Shown here piece after piece: positions 1-4,521 of a stretch of DNA of 6,551 nucleotides. Within the stretch, counting starts at the first letter, position 1. Each line of letters starts with the position of its first letter. Under the pieces are notes generated by a model, which saw nothing but the letters and a program-made list of their open reading frames with translations, was not told the origin of the DNA and did not search any database. Location of the stretch: assembly GCA_041650175.1 (NCBI GenBank), contig JBAZLS010000028.1, positions 1-6,551 on the forward strand, in the 5' to 3' direction. Position numbers and translations under genes: made by a program. Origin of the DNA: Minisyncoccus sp041650175 (GTDB lineage: Bacteria; Patescibacteriota; Minisyncoccia; Minisyncoccales; Minisyncoccaceae).

Positions 1-2
1 CT

Positions 3-6
3 TCGC
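3..6. repeat. TCGC abutting the left terminal repeat (possible target duplication)
   Basis: TCGC directly precedes the left repeat at 3-6 and directly follows the right repeat at 6548-6551. As a direct repeat flanking inverted repeats it has the form of a 4-bp target duplication. A 4-base match has about a 1 in 256 chance, and the window ends there, so support is modest. Confidence 0.3.
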
Positions 7-31
7 TTTCTCCTGCCTCCTCCCCTCAGGC
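7..31. repeat. Left terminal inverted repeat (25 bp)
   Basis: A 25-bp pyrimidine-rich stretch (starts TTTCTCCTGCC, ends CCCCTCAGGC) whose exact reverse complement is at 6523-6547. Both copies lie within 6 bp of a window edge. The opposite strand is a run of G clusters separated by single bases, so it could form a G-rich structure, and each copy can also fold on itself through GCCT/AGGC. Such repeats mark the ends of linear viral or plasmid genomes and of transposons; which applies here cannot be decided from this window. Confidence 0.9.
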
Positions 32-40
32 AAAAAGGAA

Positions 41-64
41 CTTCACTCGTCGTCACTCGTGAAG
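41..64. repeat. Hairpin between left terminal and subterminal repeats
   Basis: CTTCAC (41-46) pairs with GTGAAG (59-64) around a 12-nt loop. The stretch also holds a short direct repeat, TCACTCGT at 43-50 and 53-60. It is not followed by a T-run in either direction, so it is not an obvious terminator. Confidence 0.5.
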
Positions 65-65
65 G

Positions 66-79
66 GTTGCGGGGAAAAA
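66..79. repeat. Left subterminal inverted repeat (14 bp)
   Basis: GTTGCGGGGAAAAA, an exact reverse complement of 6469-6482. It lies 34 bp inside the left terminal repeat; the right copy lies 40 bp inside its own. A second matching block at nearly the same distance from both ends suggests a functional end, for example a protein-binding site for replication, packaging or mobilisation. Confidence 0.7.
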
Positions 80-93
80 GCTGAAGGTATAGT

Positions 94-120
94 TTGCTTT
101 CTTTTCCAAAAAGAAAGCAA
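94..120. repeat. Perfect 12-bp hairpin, left subterminal
   Basis: TTGCTTTCTTTT (94-105) and AAAAGAAAGCAA (109-120) pair perfectly across a 3-nt loop (CCA). With the next hairpin at 144-172 it makes a pair of near-loopless A/T-rich stems in the first 175 bp. They precede the first promoter. They could be an extrusion or binding site in a replication or end structure, or terminators insulating the element from outside transcription, although no clean T-run follows on the plus strand. Confidence 0.65.
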
Positions 121-143
121 GCAAATAAAGAAAGAAAAGGGAC

Positions 144-172
144 ACTTCTCTTTTTTTGCAAAAAAGAGAAGT
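144..172. repeat. Perfect 13-bp hairpin, left subterminal
   Basis: ACTTCTCTTTTTT (144-156) and AAAAAAGAGAAGT (160-172) pair perfectly with a TGC loop. It lies just upstream of the first plus-strand promoter. Two such perfect stems 23 bp apart are unlikely in random sequence even at this base composition. Role unknown. Confidence 0.65.
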
Positions 173-198
173 TTCGCAAGAGAAAAAAAGCACAGGGG

Positions 199-227
199 TT
201 GACAAATAAAAAATAAAAAAGGATAAT
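199..227 (+). promoter_or_regulatory. Sigma70-type promoter of the left arm
   Basis: TTGACA at 199-204, exactly 17 bp, then GATAAT at 222-227. Transcription should begin near 234 and run through the structured region into the transglycosylase gene. This is the outermost plus-strand promoter and points inward from the end of the element. Confidence 0.75.
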
Positions 228-233
228 GGAAAA

Positions 234-480
234 AAATTGAATAGTGATCTGTCGTTAAGAGATAAATCTTTTTTGCGACGTTAAAGAGGTTGGGTCTGCG
301 GTCATCTTACCAACACGGCTCGAAAGAGTTTAAGTTAAAAGAACCAAACGCTGGGGTCCGGGCGCCTCGAAATAGCCCGGAGCCGTACCGAAAGGGGAAA
401 GCAATTCAGCAAAGGTACTCAAACTTCTCGCTACGCGAGCAGTAAGAGACCTTTACTACAAAAACCCCCCGAAGGGGGGT
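234..480 (+). ncRNA. Candidate structured RNA (or 330-nt structured leader)
   Basis: About 250 nt without a convincing ORF, more GC-rich than its flanks, starting at the predicted start site of the 199-227 promoter. Visible helices: GTCG/CGAC (251-254, 276-279) over AAGA/TCTT; CTTA/TAAG (306-309, 331-334); ACGG/CCGT (315-318, 383-386); CTC-GAAA-GAG (319-328), a GNRA tetraloop; TCCGGGC/GCCCGGA (357-363, 375-381); GCTG/CAGC (350-353, 407-410); GTACC/GGTAC (385-389, 414-418), an alternative to CCGT; CTCGC/GCGAG (427-431, 435-439). The hairpin AGTAA/TTACT (441-457) shows AGACC in its 7-nt loop, which can pair with GGTCT at 293-297 to make a long-range pseudoknot. A C6/G6 stem ends the region. I do not recognise the class with certainty. 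It could be a free RNA or the leader controlling the downstream gene. Confidence 0.6.
464..480 (+). terminator. GC-rich hairpin closing the structured RNA; possible terminator
   Basis: ACCCCCC, loop GAA, GGGGGGT: a perfect 7-bp stem. The following bases (ACATATACGGATTTTA) are not a real T-run, so intrinsic termination would be weak and transcription probably continues into the gene at 570. It may equally be the 3' stabilising stem of the RNA. Confidence 0.4.
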
Positions 481-569
481 ACATATACGGATTTTATCTC
501 TCTGGAAGAATCAAATCATTAAATAAAAAAGAGCGAAAAAACATAAAAAACTAATTTGTCAATACTATT

Positions 570-1205
570 ATGGAGGTATCAGCAATTATATTTTTGGCGG
601 GAGCATTGGGAGCATTATGCAAAGATATATTTAAAGACAACACAATCGAAATGCCAAAATGGGAAGGCGGAAAGCTAGGCCTAGGATTCATTGGCGGAAT
701 GATAATAGGAGGAGCAGCGGGAATGTATATTGACGGTTCCTTCATTACAGCTTTTATGGCTGGATTCACAGGAGTAGCCATATTACAAGCTGTATTGGAC
801 GGCAAAGAAGTTAGAACATGTAAAGAAGAAACCGAACAAAAAGCGGAAACAGAAAAAAAAACTGAAGACGAACCATTAGCACAGTCGCAGGCAACGCCTG
901 CAACAGCTCTAATGGTGGAAAAGATAATCAGATACATTGCAAACCAGAAAAACGTCGACCCAGACCTTGCGGTCAGAGTCGCGAAAGCCGAAAGCTCTTT
1001 ATCGCCGACCGCATTGAACATCAATGCGGACGGCTCTAAAGACCGGGGCCTTTACCAGATCAACGACAAATACCACCCAGAAATTACGGACGAACAAGCA
1101 TACGATATTGTTCTTTCAACAAGATTCTTTTGCGATGCTGTGCTTGCAGGAAATTTATCATGGTGGAACGCATCAAAAAAGAACTGGGAAAAGGAAACCA
1201 CTTGA
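570..1205 (+). CDS. Membrane-anchored lytic transglycosylase / lysozyme-like protein
   Basis: A 211-aa protein. The N-terminal third is membrane-embedded: hydrophobic helices near residues 3-17, 36-54 and 58-76, the last two Gly/Ala-rich. A charged Lys/Glu linker follows (about 79-103), then an SLT/lysozyme-like domain (about 113-206). The family signature is clear: catalytic Glu141 in AKAESSLSPTALN, then DRGLYQIN (158-165), ending in WWNASKKNW, a form of the W.AS..W close of small phage-type SLT domains. The enzyme should cleave the peptidoglycan glycan strand. Which side of the membrane it faces is not certain from the charges. Such a protein could act as a combined holin-endolysin, or as an entry enzyme held in a virion or host membrane. 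Start: the only ATG before the first helix, without a Shine-Dalgarno. Its TGA stop lies inside the -35 box of the next promoter. Confidence 0.85.
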   Translation: MEVSAIIFLAGALGALCKDIFKDNTIEMPKWEGGKLGLGFIGGMIIGGAAGMYIDGSFITAFMAGFTGVAILQAVLDGKEVRTCKEETEQKAETEKKTEDEPLAQSQATPATALMVEKIIRYIANQKNVDPDLAVRVAKAESSLSPTALNINADGSKDRGLYQINDKYHPEITDEQAYDIVLSTRFFCDAVLAGNLSWWNASKKNWEKETT

Positions 1206-1230
1206 CAAAAAAACAGCACTGTGTTATTCT
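1202..1230 (+). promoter_or_regulatory. Promoter overlapping the transglycosylase stop codon
   Basis: TTGACA at 1202-1207 (containing the upstream gene's TGA stop), 17 bp, TATTCT at 1225-1230, with a TG-N extension (1222-1224). The predicted start near 1237 lies only about 15 nt before the terminator stem, so the product would be a transcript of about 40 nt or a terminated leader. Confidence 0.55.
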
Positions 1231-1250
1231 TAAAATAGTCGCAGAGCAAG

Positions 1251-1278
1251 AAACACCTCGTCACTGAGGGGTTTTTTG
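1251..1278 (+). terminator. Rho-independent terminator
   Basis: AAAC-A-CCTC, loop GTCACT, GAGG-G-GTTT, with one internal A/G mismatch, followed by a T-run (TTTTTTGTTTTT). It ends the left-arm transcript and any RNA from the promoter at 1202-1230. Confidence 0.75.
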
Positions 1279-1288
1279 TTTTTGGTAC

Positions 1289-1317
1289 TTGACAAAAGGG
1301 ATAAGAGGGGATAAGAT
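1289..1317 (+). promoter_or_regulatory. Mini-operon promoter with tandem GGGATAAG motifs
   Basis: TTGACA at 1289-1294, 17 bp, TAAGAT at 1312-1317; predicted start near 1324. The spacer and -10 box are covered by two direct copies of GGGATAAG (1298-1305 and 1308-1315), one helical turn apart. That layout suggests an operator for a DNA-binding protein. The same motif recurs as an inverted pair at the end of the operon (1905-1936). Confidence 0.65.
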
Positions 1318-1332
1318 AGAAACATAATACTA

Positions 1333-1371
1333 ATGTTCCGAATCCAAAGGATCGGGACGCAATCTCTATGA
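1333..1371 (+). CDS. Possible 12-codon leader peptide
   Basis: An ATG about 9 nt after the predicted transcription start opens a 12-codon frame (MFRIQRIGTQSL) whose TGA overlaps the ATG of the zinc-ribbon gene as ATGA. That arrangement would couple translation of the next gene to it. The frame spans a 7-bp hairpin (1338-1355: CCGA-A-TCC, loop AAA, GGATCGG) that also contains the only Shine-Dalgarno-like AAAGGA. It is short enough to arise by chance. Confidence 0.3.
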   Translation: MFRIQRIGTQSL

Positions 1372-1538
1372 GTACAAAGAGAGAAAGCGAAAAGCCAGTA
1401 TTGGCATGCTCTAGGTGCGGAAAAACTCCAGCAAAATACGTGGAGTATTTTCAGGAATTTCTTTGCAGAAATTGCAGGGAAGAACTAAAGGTCGAAGATT
1501 ACGAGAAAGCAGAGAAAAATAATGGCAAATTATTTTAA
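1368..1538 (+). CDS. Small zinc-ribbon protein, 56 aa
   Basis: A short basic/acidic protein with two CxxC pairs, C14-SR-C17 and C33-RN-C36, separated by 15 residues: a minimal treble-clef/zinc-ribbon knuckle. The C-terminus is highly charged (EELKVEDYEKAEKNNGK). Small zinc ribbons of this size in phages and plasmids often bind nucleic acids or modify host transcription, but no specific family is recognised. Start: the ATG that overlaps the stop of the possible leader peptide and lies about 44 nt after the predicted transcription start; an AAAGGA lies 16 nt upstream, far for a Shine-Dalgarno. The next gene starts inside it, in another frame. It is a candidate regulator of the GGGATAAG motifs, purely by position. 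Confidence 0.65.
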   Translation: MSTKRESEKPVLACSRCGKTPAKYVEYFQEFLCRNCREELKVEDYEKAEKNNGKLF

Positions 1539-1686
1539 TATGACTATTTACTACCCTACAAGCGACTGGCTGTATTGGTCCAAAGGCCGTAAAAAGAGGT
1601 TTTGGGACTGGGTTAAGGCAATATTGCTCATAATCCTCTTTCTAGCTATAATTGGCTTCTGTGGAGGGCAAACATACCCTTACTAA
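1522..1686 (+). CDS. Small single-pass membrane protein, 54 aa
   Basis: Starts within the last 17 nt of the zinc-ribbon gene, in another frame. An aromatic-rich N-terminus (YF, YY, W17, W20, W28, W30) with a basic cluster KGRKKR (21-26) precedes one membrane helix (about 32-48, VKAILLIILFLAIIGFC) and a short tail GGQTYPY. The positive-inside rule predicts N-in, C-out. The shape fits a small holin-like, lysis-regulating or virion membrane peptide, and the transglycosylase two promoters upstream makes a lysis role plausible. No family is recognised. The close overlap and the absence of a better frame support it as a real gene. Confidence 0.6.
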   Translation: MANYFNMTIYYPTSDWLYWSKGRKKRFWDWVKAILLIILFLAIIGFCGGQTYPY

Positions 1687-1697
1687 AATTCAAAAAA

Positions 1698-1904
1698 ATG
1701 AAACATGCAGAATCAGAAAAAATCCGGGAAGCCTGGAACCTACCAAGGTGGAGAGGCCATATCAGAATTAAAGCAGTGAATTGCGGAAAGCCAAACTGCA
1801 AAATGTGTCCTCATGCTTACTACCTTTATTTTAGGGAAGGAGAATATTGCAGAGCAAAAGAACAATATATTGGAAAATGCGATAAAAAAGGAATGCCGCG
1901 ATAA
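1698..1904 (+). CDS. Cys-rich small protein, zinc-binding (CGKxxCxxCPH type), 68 aa
   Basis: Starts 11 nt after the membrane-peptide gene, so it belongs to the same operon. Residues 19-64 read as a compact module: RGHIRIKAVNCGKPNC, KMCPH, then YYLYF and YIGKCDKKG. C29, C34, C37 and H39 make a likely metal site; C51 and C61 are extra. This resembles the small 'CGKpnCk.Cph..YyY......kYIGK' domain (DUF6788-like, from memory) common in archaeal, CPR and phage mobile elements; its function is unknown to me, with nucleic-acid binding most often supposed. The start ATG has no Shine-Dalgarno. The stop is followed at once by the 13-bp GGGATAAG hairpin. Confidence 0.75.
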   Translation: MKHAESEKIREAWNLPRWRGHIRIKAVNCGKPNCKMCPHAYYLYFREGEYCRAKEQYIGKCDKKGMPR

Positions 1905-1936
1905 TCTTATCCCTTTATGGCCGTAAAGGGATAAGA
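1905..1936. repeat. Perfect 13-bp inverted repeat carrying the GGGATAAG motif
   Basis: TCTTATCCCTTTA (1905-1917) and TAAAGGGATAAGA (1924-1936) around TGGCCG. It begins on the base after the stop codon at 1904. No T-run follows, and a good terminator lies just beyond, so it is unlikely to be just a terminator. Each arm carries GGGATAAG, as in the operon's promoter. Possible roles are an operator, an mRNA 3' stability element or a recombinase/replication site. Confidence 0.75.
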
Positions 1937-1946
1937 CAAAGAAAAC

Positions 1947-1980
1947 AAAAACCGCAGGAGTACATCTGCGGTTTTGTTTT
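1947..1980. terminator. Bidirectional terminator between the convergent arms
   Basis: Stem AAAACCGCAG / CTGCGGTTTT (1948-1957, 1966-1975) with an 8-nt loop. The plus strand continues TTTTGTTTTT; the minus strand continues TTTTGTTTTC. It can stop both the plus-strand mini-operon and the minus-strand structural operon where they meet. Confidence 0.85.
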
Positions 1981-2002
1981 TGCTTAAGTAGAAACTTAAG
2001 CA
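1981..2002. repeat. 8-bp inverted repeat over the stop codon of the 188-aa gene
   Basis: TGCTTAAG (1981-1988) and CTTAAGCA (1995-2002) with a 6-nt loop. The minus-strand stop codon (1996-1998) lies in one arm. It could slow 3' exonucleases or assist termination on the minus strand; it may also be incidental. Confidence 0.45.
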
Positions 2003-2562
2003 GCGGCTAGATCAGCGAGCAAAGCAGTGATTTCCGTTCCTGTCCAAGAAGCCAATGCAGTGGTGTAGGGCGACCCTGTGAAAGCCAATGCGATAGCAAC
2101 CTTAGCCAAGACGTACAACTGCATACCTTTGCTGAAAGCGTGTGCGGTTGACTTATATGCAATGTTCACGTCGGCTAAACCGATTGAAGCAGCGTCGCTG
2201 GTGAAATCAGCTTTTGCAGAGTGAGCTTCGAACTCTGTGTAGATTGCTTCGAAGGCAACAGGAGTGGCCATGTAAGTGTCAATTATCTTTTTTACGAGAT
2301 AAGATTGCTTTGTTTGGCCGGCAGGAATCAGTCCCAAGGTGTTTAGTTGTCCCTCGTATTCTGATGTCTTTTTAACTGCTCCGCAAGCTCTACCTACACC
2401 TCCCAAAATCTGACGTTGATCACCTTGATCTCCGCTTTGAGGATTAGCTGGAATGACGAAACCTCTGACAACGTTGATACCTTTCCAGCCGAAGAATACG
2501 ATTGCGTCGCCTATCTTACCGCTGGCTGTACCTGACATCAAAGGCATTGTTACTTTTGCCAT
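1996..2562 (-). CDS. Putative major structural (virion) protein, 188 aa
   Basis: The N-terminus reads MAKVTMPLMSGTASGKIG, then FFGWKGINVVRGFVIPANPQS and DQGDQRQIL (to about residue 53). This is the 'SGkiG..V...WkGi..vR..v.PaNPqs..Q...R' module seen in DUF6266-like and many uncharacterised phage-type proteins. Residues 80-188 are Ala-rich with mixed helix/strand character and no membrane segment. The module is shared in reduced form with the 131-aa neighbour (R.YIP...T..Q...R). Codons look less AT-rich than in the other genes, and it has its own promoter and ends at a strong terminator, all of which point to high expression. I infer a capsid, tube or coat subunit; a head or tail role cannot be told apart. 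It starts at MAKV, with no Shine-Dalgarno. Confidence 0.7.
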   Translation of the reverse strand: MAKVTMPLMSGTASGKIGDAIVFFGWKGINVVRGFVIPANPQSGDQGDQRQILGGVGRACGAVKKTSEYEGQLNTLGLIPAGQTKQSYLVKKIIDTYMATPVAFEAIYTEFEAHSAKADFTSDAASIGLADVNIAYKSTAHAFSKGMQLYVLAKVAIALAFTGSPYTTALASWTGTEITALLADLAAA

Positions 2563-2585
2563 ATTTGTGGTATATTGCTTAACTA

Positions 2586-2594
2586 ATTATATCA
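2586..2594 (-). promoter_or_regulatory. Extended -10 promoter for the 188-aa gene
   Basis: On the minus strand: TGA-TATAAT, a full extended -10 element, with no good -35 at the usual spacing. The predicted start near 2579 leaves a leader of about 17 nt before the ATG. The 79-bp gap to the 131-aa gene is by far the largest in the operon and lets this gene be expressed separately. Confidence 0.55.
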
Positions 2595-2641
2595 CCCCTA
2601 TCGACGTTTTATTTTTTTAGGGTAGGGACAATTTACAAACT

Positions 2642-3037
2642 TTAGTGAGAAAGGAGCCACTCTTTCATGAATATATTATACCCAGAATGAGCTTCGCCTT
2701 TCGCACGTTCATTATAAACTAGCTTTTGAGAATTTGTCAAGGACTGCCAAGCTAGCACTCCGTCACGCACTGCTTGACGCTGTGCTAGCTGCACTTCGGT
2801 TTTGTTATCTTTCGGAATATAATATCGCAAACGCACGACTTTGAATTTTCCATTAACCTTAATTTTTTTATATATTCCCGATAATTCCACTTCGCCATAT
2901 TTTCCCATAGTCACTTTAATCGGTTCAACACCAAAGGAAACAGCCCCGGGCTGGACACAACCAAATTCACATCGGGACCCAAACTTTCTTCGAGCAGTTG
3001 AAGAATATAATTTTTTTAATCCAGTTAATACAGTCAT
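2642..3037 (-). CDS. Small phage-type structural protein with W/SGYN module, 131 aa
   Basis: The N-terminal half is basic and strand-rich (MTVLTGLKKLYSSTARRKFG, two Cys at 23 and 27, VELSGIYKKIKVNGKFKVV). The C-terminal half has a widespread motif: RYYIPKDNKT (71-80), Q83/R87, GVLAWQSLTNSQKLVYNERA (93-112), SGYNIFMKEWL (118-128). From memory, '.YIP....T..Q..R......G...W..L...qk..yN..A.....SGYN.F...yL' is common in uncharacterised phage structural proteins. The start overlaps the stop of the beta-propeller gene as ATGA, so the two are translationally coupled. It may be an adaptor or connector between fibre and particle; that is inference. Confidence 0.7.
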   Translation of the reverse strand: MTVLTGLKKLYSSTARRKFGSRCEFGCVQPGAVSFGVEPIKVTMGKYGEVELSGIYKKIKVNGKFKVVRLRYYIPKDNKTEVQLAQRQAVRDGVLAWQSLTNSQKLVYNERAKGEAHSGYNIFMKEWLLSH

Positions 3038-4080
3038 ACAGGTGTAGAATACCTTAATCTTACTTTTGAATATTTACGAAGCTGATCAGTTTCGGTGCCG
3101 CATACAAAAAAGTCAGAGCCATTAGCTATAATTTGATAAATATAGCCAGGGAAGGTAGGACTAGCACACACAAAGGACAGGTCAGATTTTAAAAGTTGAA
3201 CAATATACCCTTGAGAAGAAACGCCAACATAGACATAGGTATCATCACTAGTAATACCTCTACACATATTAAAAACCGGTCCAGTATTCACAACGTTCAT
3301 ATTAGAAATTTGCATCTTCTGAACATAGTAAAGGCTACTCATGGTATAATAAATATAGTCATCATCAATAGTCATATATTGAGCATAGCCAGTAATCGAA
3401 CCAGAGTCCTGAACGGTAGACATATCAGAAATTAAAATCTTACGAATTTTATTAAAAGTAGAAGCAGAGGCAAAAATATGAGTATCATTGATTGCTATGG
3501 AAGTAATGCTACCACCAAAGCTAGCAGAATCAGCAACAGTAGAAAGGTCAGATTTTAGAATCTTTCGCACTTTTTGTGTTGTTGCCCCACCAGCAAAAAT
3601 ATGAGTAGCATTGATTGCAAGACAATAGATTGCACCTCCGTATGTAGCAGATTGATCAACATAGGAAAGGTCAGATTTTAAATATCGTTTAACGGTAAAA
3701 TTAGTTGCTCCACCAGCATAGACATAGGTATCGTCACAAACCAAAGCACGAATCTCACCGCCGAAATTAGCAGACACGGCCATAATAGCCATATCGCTTT
3801 TTCTTATTTTTTTGACAGCATAGGGAGTACCACCTCCACAATAAAAATATAAATCATCTTCACAAAGAGCATACAAATTTGTACCGATTCTAGCTGACAT
3901 ATTAGAAAGAACAAAAGAATCAACCGAAGAAATCAAGGAATTCTCAATAGCAACAACTTCATCGTCGAGCTTTGAAATATCTTCAGCATAGAGGACAGTC
4001 TTTTTTGTAGGGTCGTAAACGACACCAGACTTGTTTTCTTTTTCCCGCGGACTATAAATTGTTTCAGGAAAATCAGCCAT
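3034..4080 (-). CDS. Seven-bladed beta-propeller receptor-binding/fibre protein, 348 aa
   Basis: The N-terminus (2-50: DFPETIYSPREKENKSGVVY, DPTKKTVLYAEDI, LDDEVVAIEN) is the kind of conserved head by which phage fibre-like proteins attach to the particle. Residues 69-348 are seven tandem repeats of 40-41 aa (about 69, 110, 151, 192, 233, 273, 314). Each has a core of the form I..L...DTYVYAGG.......K.LKSDLS.V..S...GG, ending in a shorter last unit. This is a seven-bladed propeller built from one duplicated unit, and such propellers commonly bind glycans or proteins. Start: an ATG 1 bp after the stop of the PLD gene; the frame stays open to 4200, but that extension would overlap the PLD gene by 119 nt. 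A promoter (4094-4122) lies just upstream, giving a leader of about 7 nt. Confidence 0.8.
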   Translation of the reverse strand: MADFPETIYSPREKENKSGVVYDPTKKTVLYAEDISKLDDEVVAIENSLISSVDSFVLSNMSARIGTNLYALCEDDLYFYCGGGTPYAVKKIRKSDMAIMAVSANFGGEIRALVCDDTYVYAGGATNFTVKRYLKSDLSYVDQSATYGGAIYCLAINATHIFAGGATTQKVRKILKSDLSTVADSASFGGSITSIAINDTHIFASASTFNKIRKILISDMSTVQDSGSITGYAQYMTIDDDYIYYTMSSLYYVQKMQISNMNVVNTGPVFNMCRGITSDDTYVYVGVSSQGYIVQLLKSDLSFVCASPTFPGYIYQIIANGSDFFVCGTETDQLRKYSKVRLRYSTPV

Positions 4081-4081
4081 A

Positions 4082-4504
4082 TTATATATATAAATTATTA
4101 AACAAAGATAGTAATTTGTCAACATCAGGATAGTCAGGAATATATGTTGACACTTCGAGATTAGTGGTAAAAGCGTGTTGAGTAAAATTGTGAGATCCAA
4201 TGACTAAATCTTTACCGTCAATTACAATCATCTTAGAGTGGACAAGGCCTTCAATATCAGGACACTTAGCTTGAATATTAACACTACGCAAAATATTAAC
4301 GATAGTAGCAGAATTGACCAAAGCACGAACACGAACACCACGACGCACTGCGCGTACAAAGCACTGATTAAATAGTTGAACGGGATTAGAAGGATCATTG
4401 CTGTACCAACGCCAGTCAAATACAATAACATCAATTGTTTTTTTTGCATTTTCGATTAAAGGCTTTACTTCTTTAGGAAAGTTAGGCCCGATTATTGTTT
4501 TCAT
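4082..4504 (-). CDS. Single-HKD phospholipase D superfamily protein (Nuc-like), 140 aa
   Basis: A small, complete PLD-fold protein. The N-terminal half alternates strand and helix (TIDVIVFDWRWYSND at 23-37; FVRAVRRGVRVRALVNS at 49-65). The catalytic motif H89-S-K91-M-I-V-I-D96 is the canonical HxKx4D, followed by G103-S-H-N106 and E117 in TNLEVS, the usual companions. One HKD in about 140-150 aa matches the homodimeric Nuc endonuclease type and not the double-HKD lipases. The family acts through a phosphohistidine intermediate on DNA or phospholipids. It sits between two fibre genes, 17 nt after one stop and 1 nt before the next start, so it is co-expressed with virion parts. It could be a virion-borne nuclease, a membrane-attacking enzyme, or a DNA-end-processing enzyme. 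No signal peptide or Shine-Dalgarno is seen. Confidence 0.85.
   Translation of the reverse strand: MKTIIGPNFPKEVKPLIENAKKTIDVIVFDWRWYSNDPSNPVQLFNQCFVRAVRRGVRVRALVNSATIVNILRSVNIQAKCPDIEGLVHSKMIVIDGKDLVIGSHNFTQHAFTTNLEVSTYIPDYPDVDKLLSLFNNLYI
4094..4122 (-). promoter_or_regulatory. Internal promoter before the beta-propeller gene
   Basis: On the minus strand TTGACA at 4122-4117, 17 bp, AATAAT at 4099-4094. The predicted start near 4087 is only about 7 nt from the ATG at 4080. It lies in the 3' end of the PLD gene and would let this adhesin be expressed apart from the upstream fibre. Confidence 0.55.
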
Positions 4505-4521
4505 TTTTTTAATTTTTGTTT

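Noticed and set aside
350..390. A tRNA-like T arm around the CTCGAAATA loop
   Set aside because: No acceptor stem, anticodon arm or CCA-compatible end can be placed; the stem belongs to the larger structured RNA.
551..1024. A 157-aa minus-strand frame opposite the transglycosylase
   Set aside because: Antisense shadow of a gene with clear catalytic motifs; low-complexity Ser/Ile/Pro composition and no start signal.
1203..1240. An alternative genetic code with TGA read as Gly
   Set aside because: Reading through the TGA at 1203-1205 adds only a short tail, and the TGA in the ATGA overlap at 3034-3037 works as a normal stop; no internal TGA is needed in any gene.
1905..1936. A dif/Xer-type recombination site (arms around a 6-bp centre)
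   Set aside because: The spacing fits, but the inner arms read TTTA and TAAA, not the ATAA / TTAT pattern expected, and the arms are perfectly symmetric over 13 bp.
3034..4080. A CRISPR array suggested by regularly spaced DNA repeats
   Set aside because: The repeats are 123 bp apart, in frame, and encode protein blades; they are not 25-40 bp repeats separated by unique spacers.
4081..4200. N-terminal extension of the beta-propeller protein to 4200
   Set aside because: It would overlap the PLD gene including its conserved C-terminal part, and the conserved fibre head begins at the ATG at 4080.
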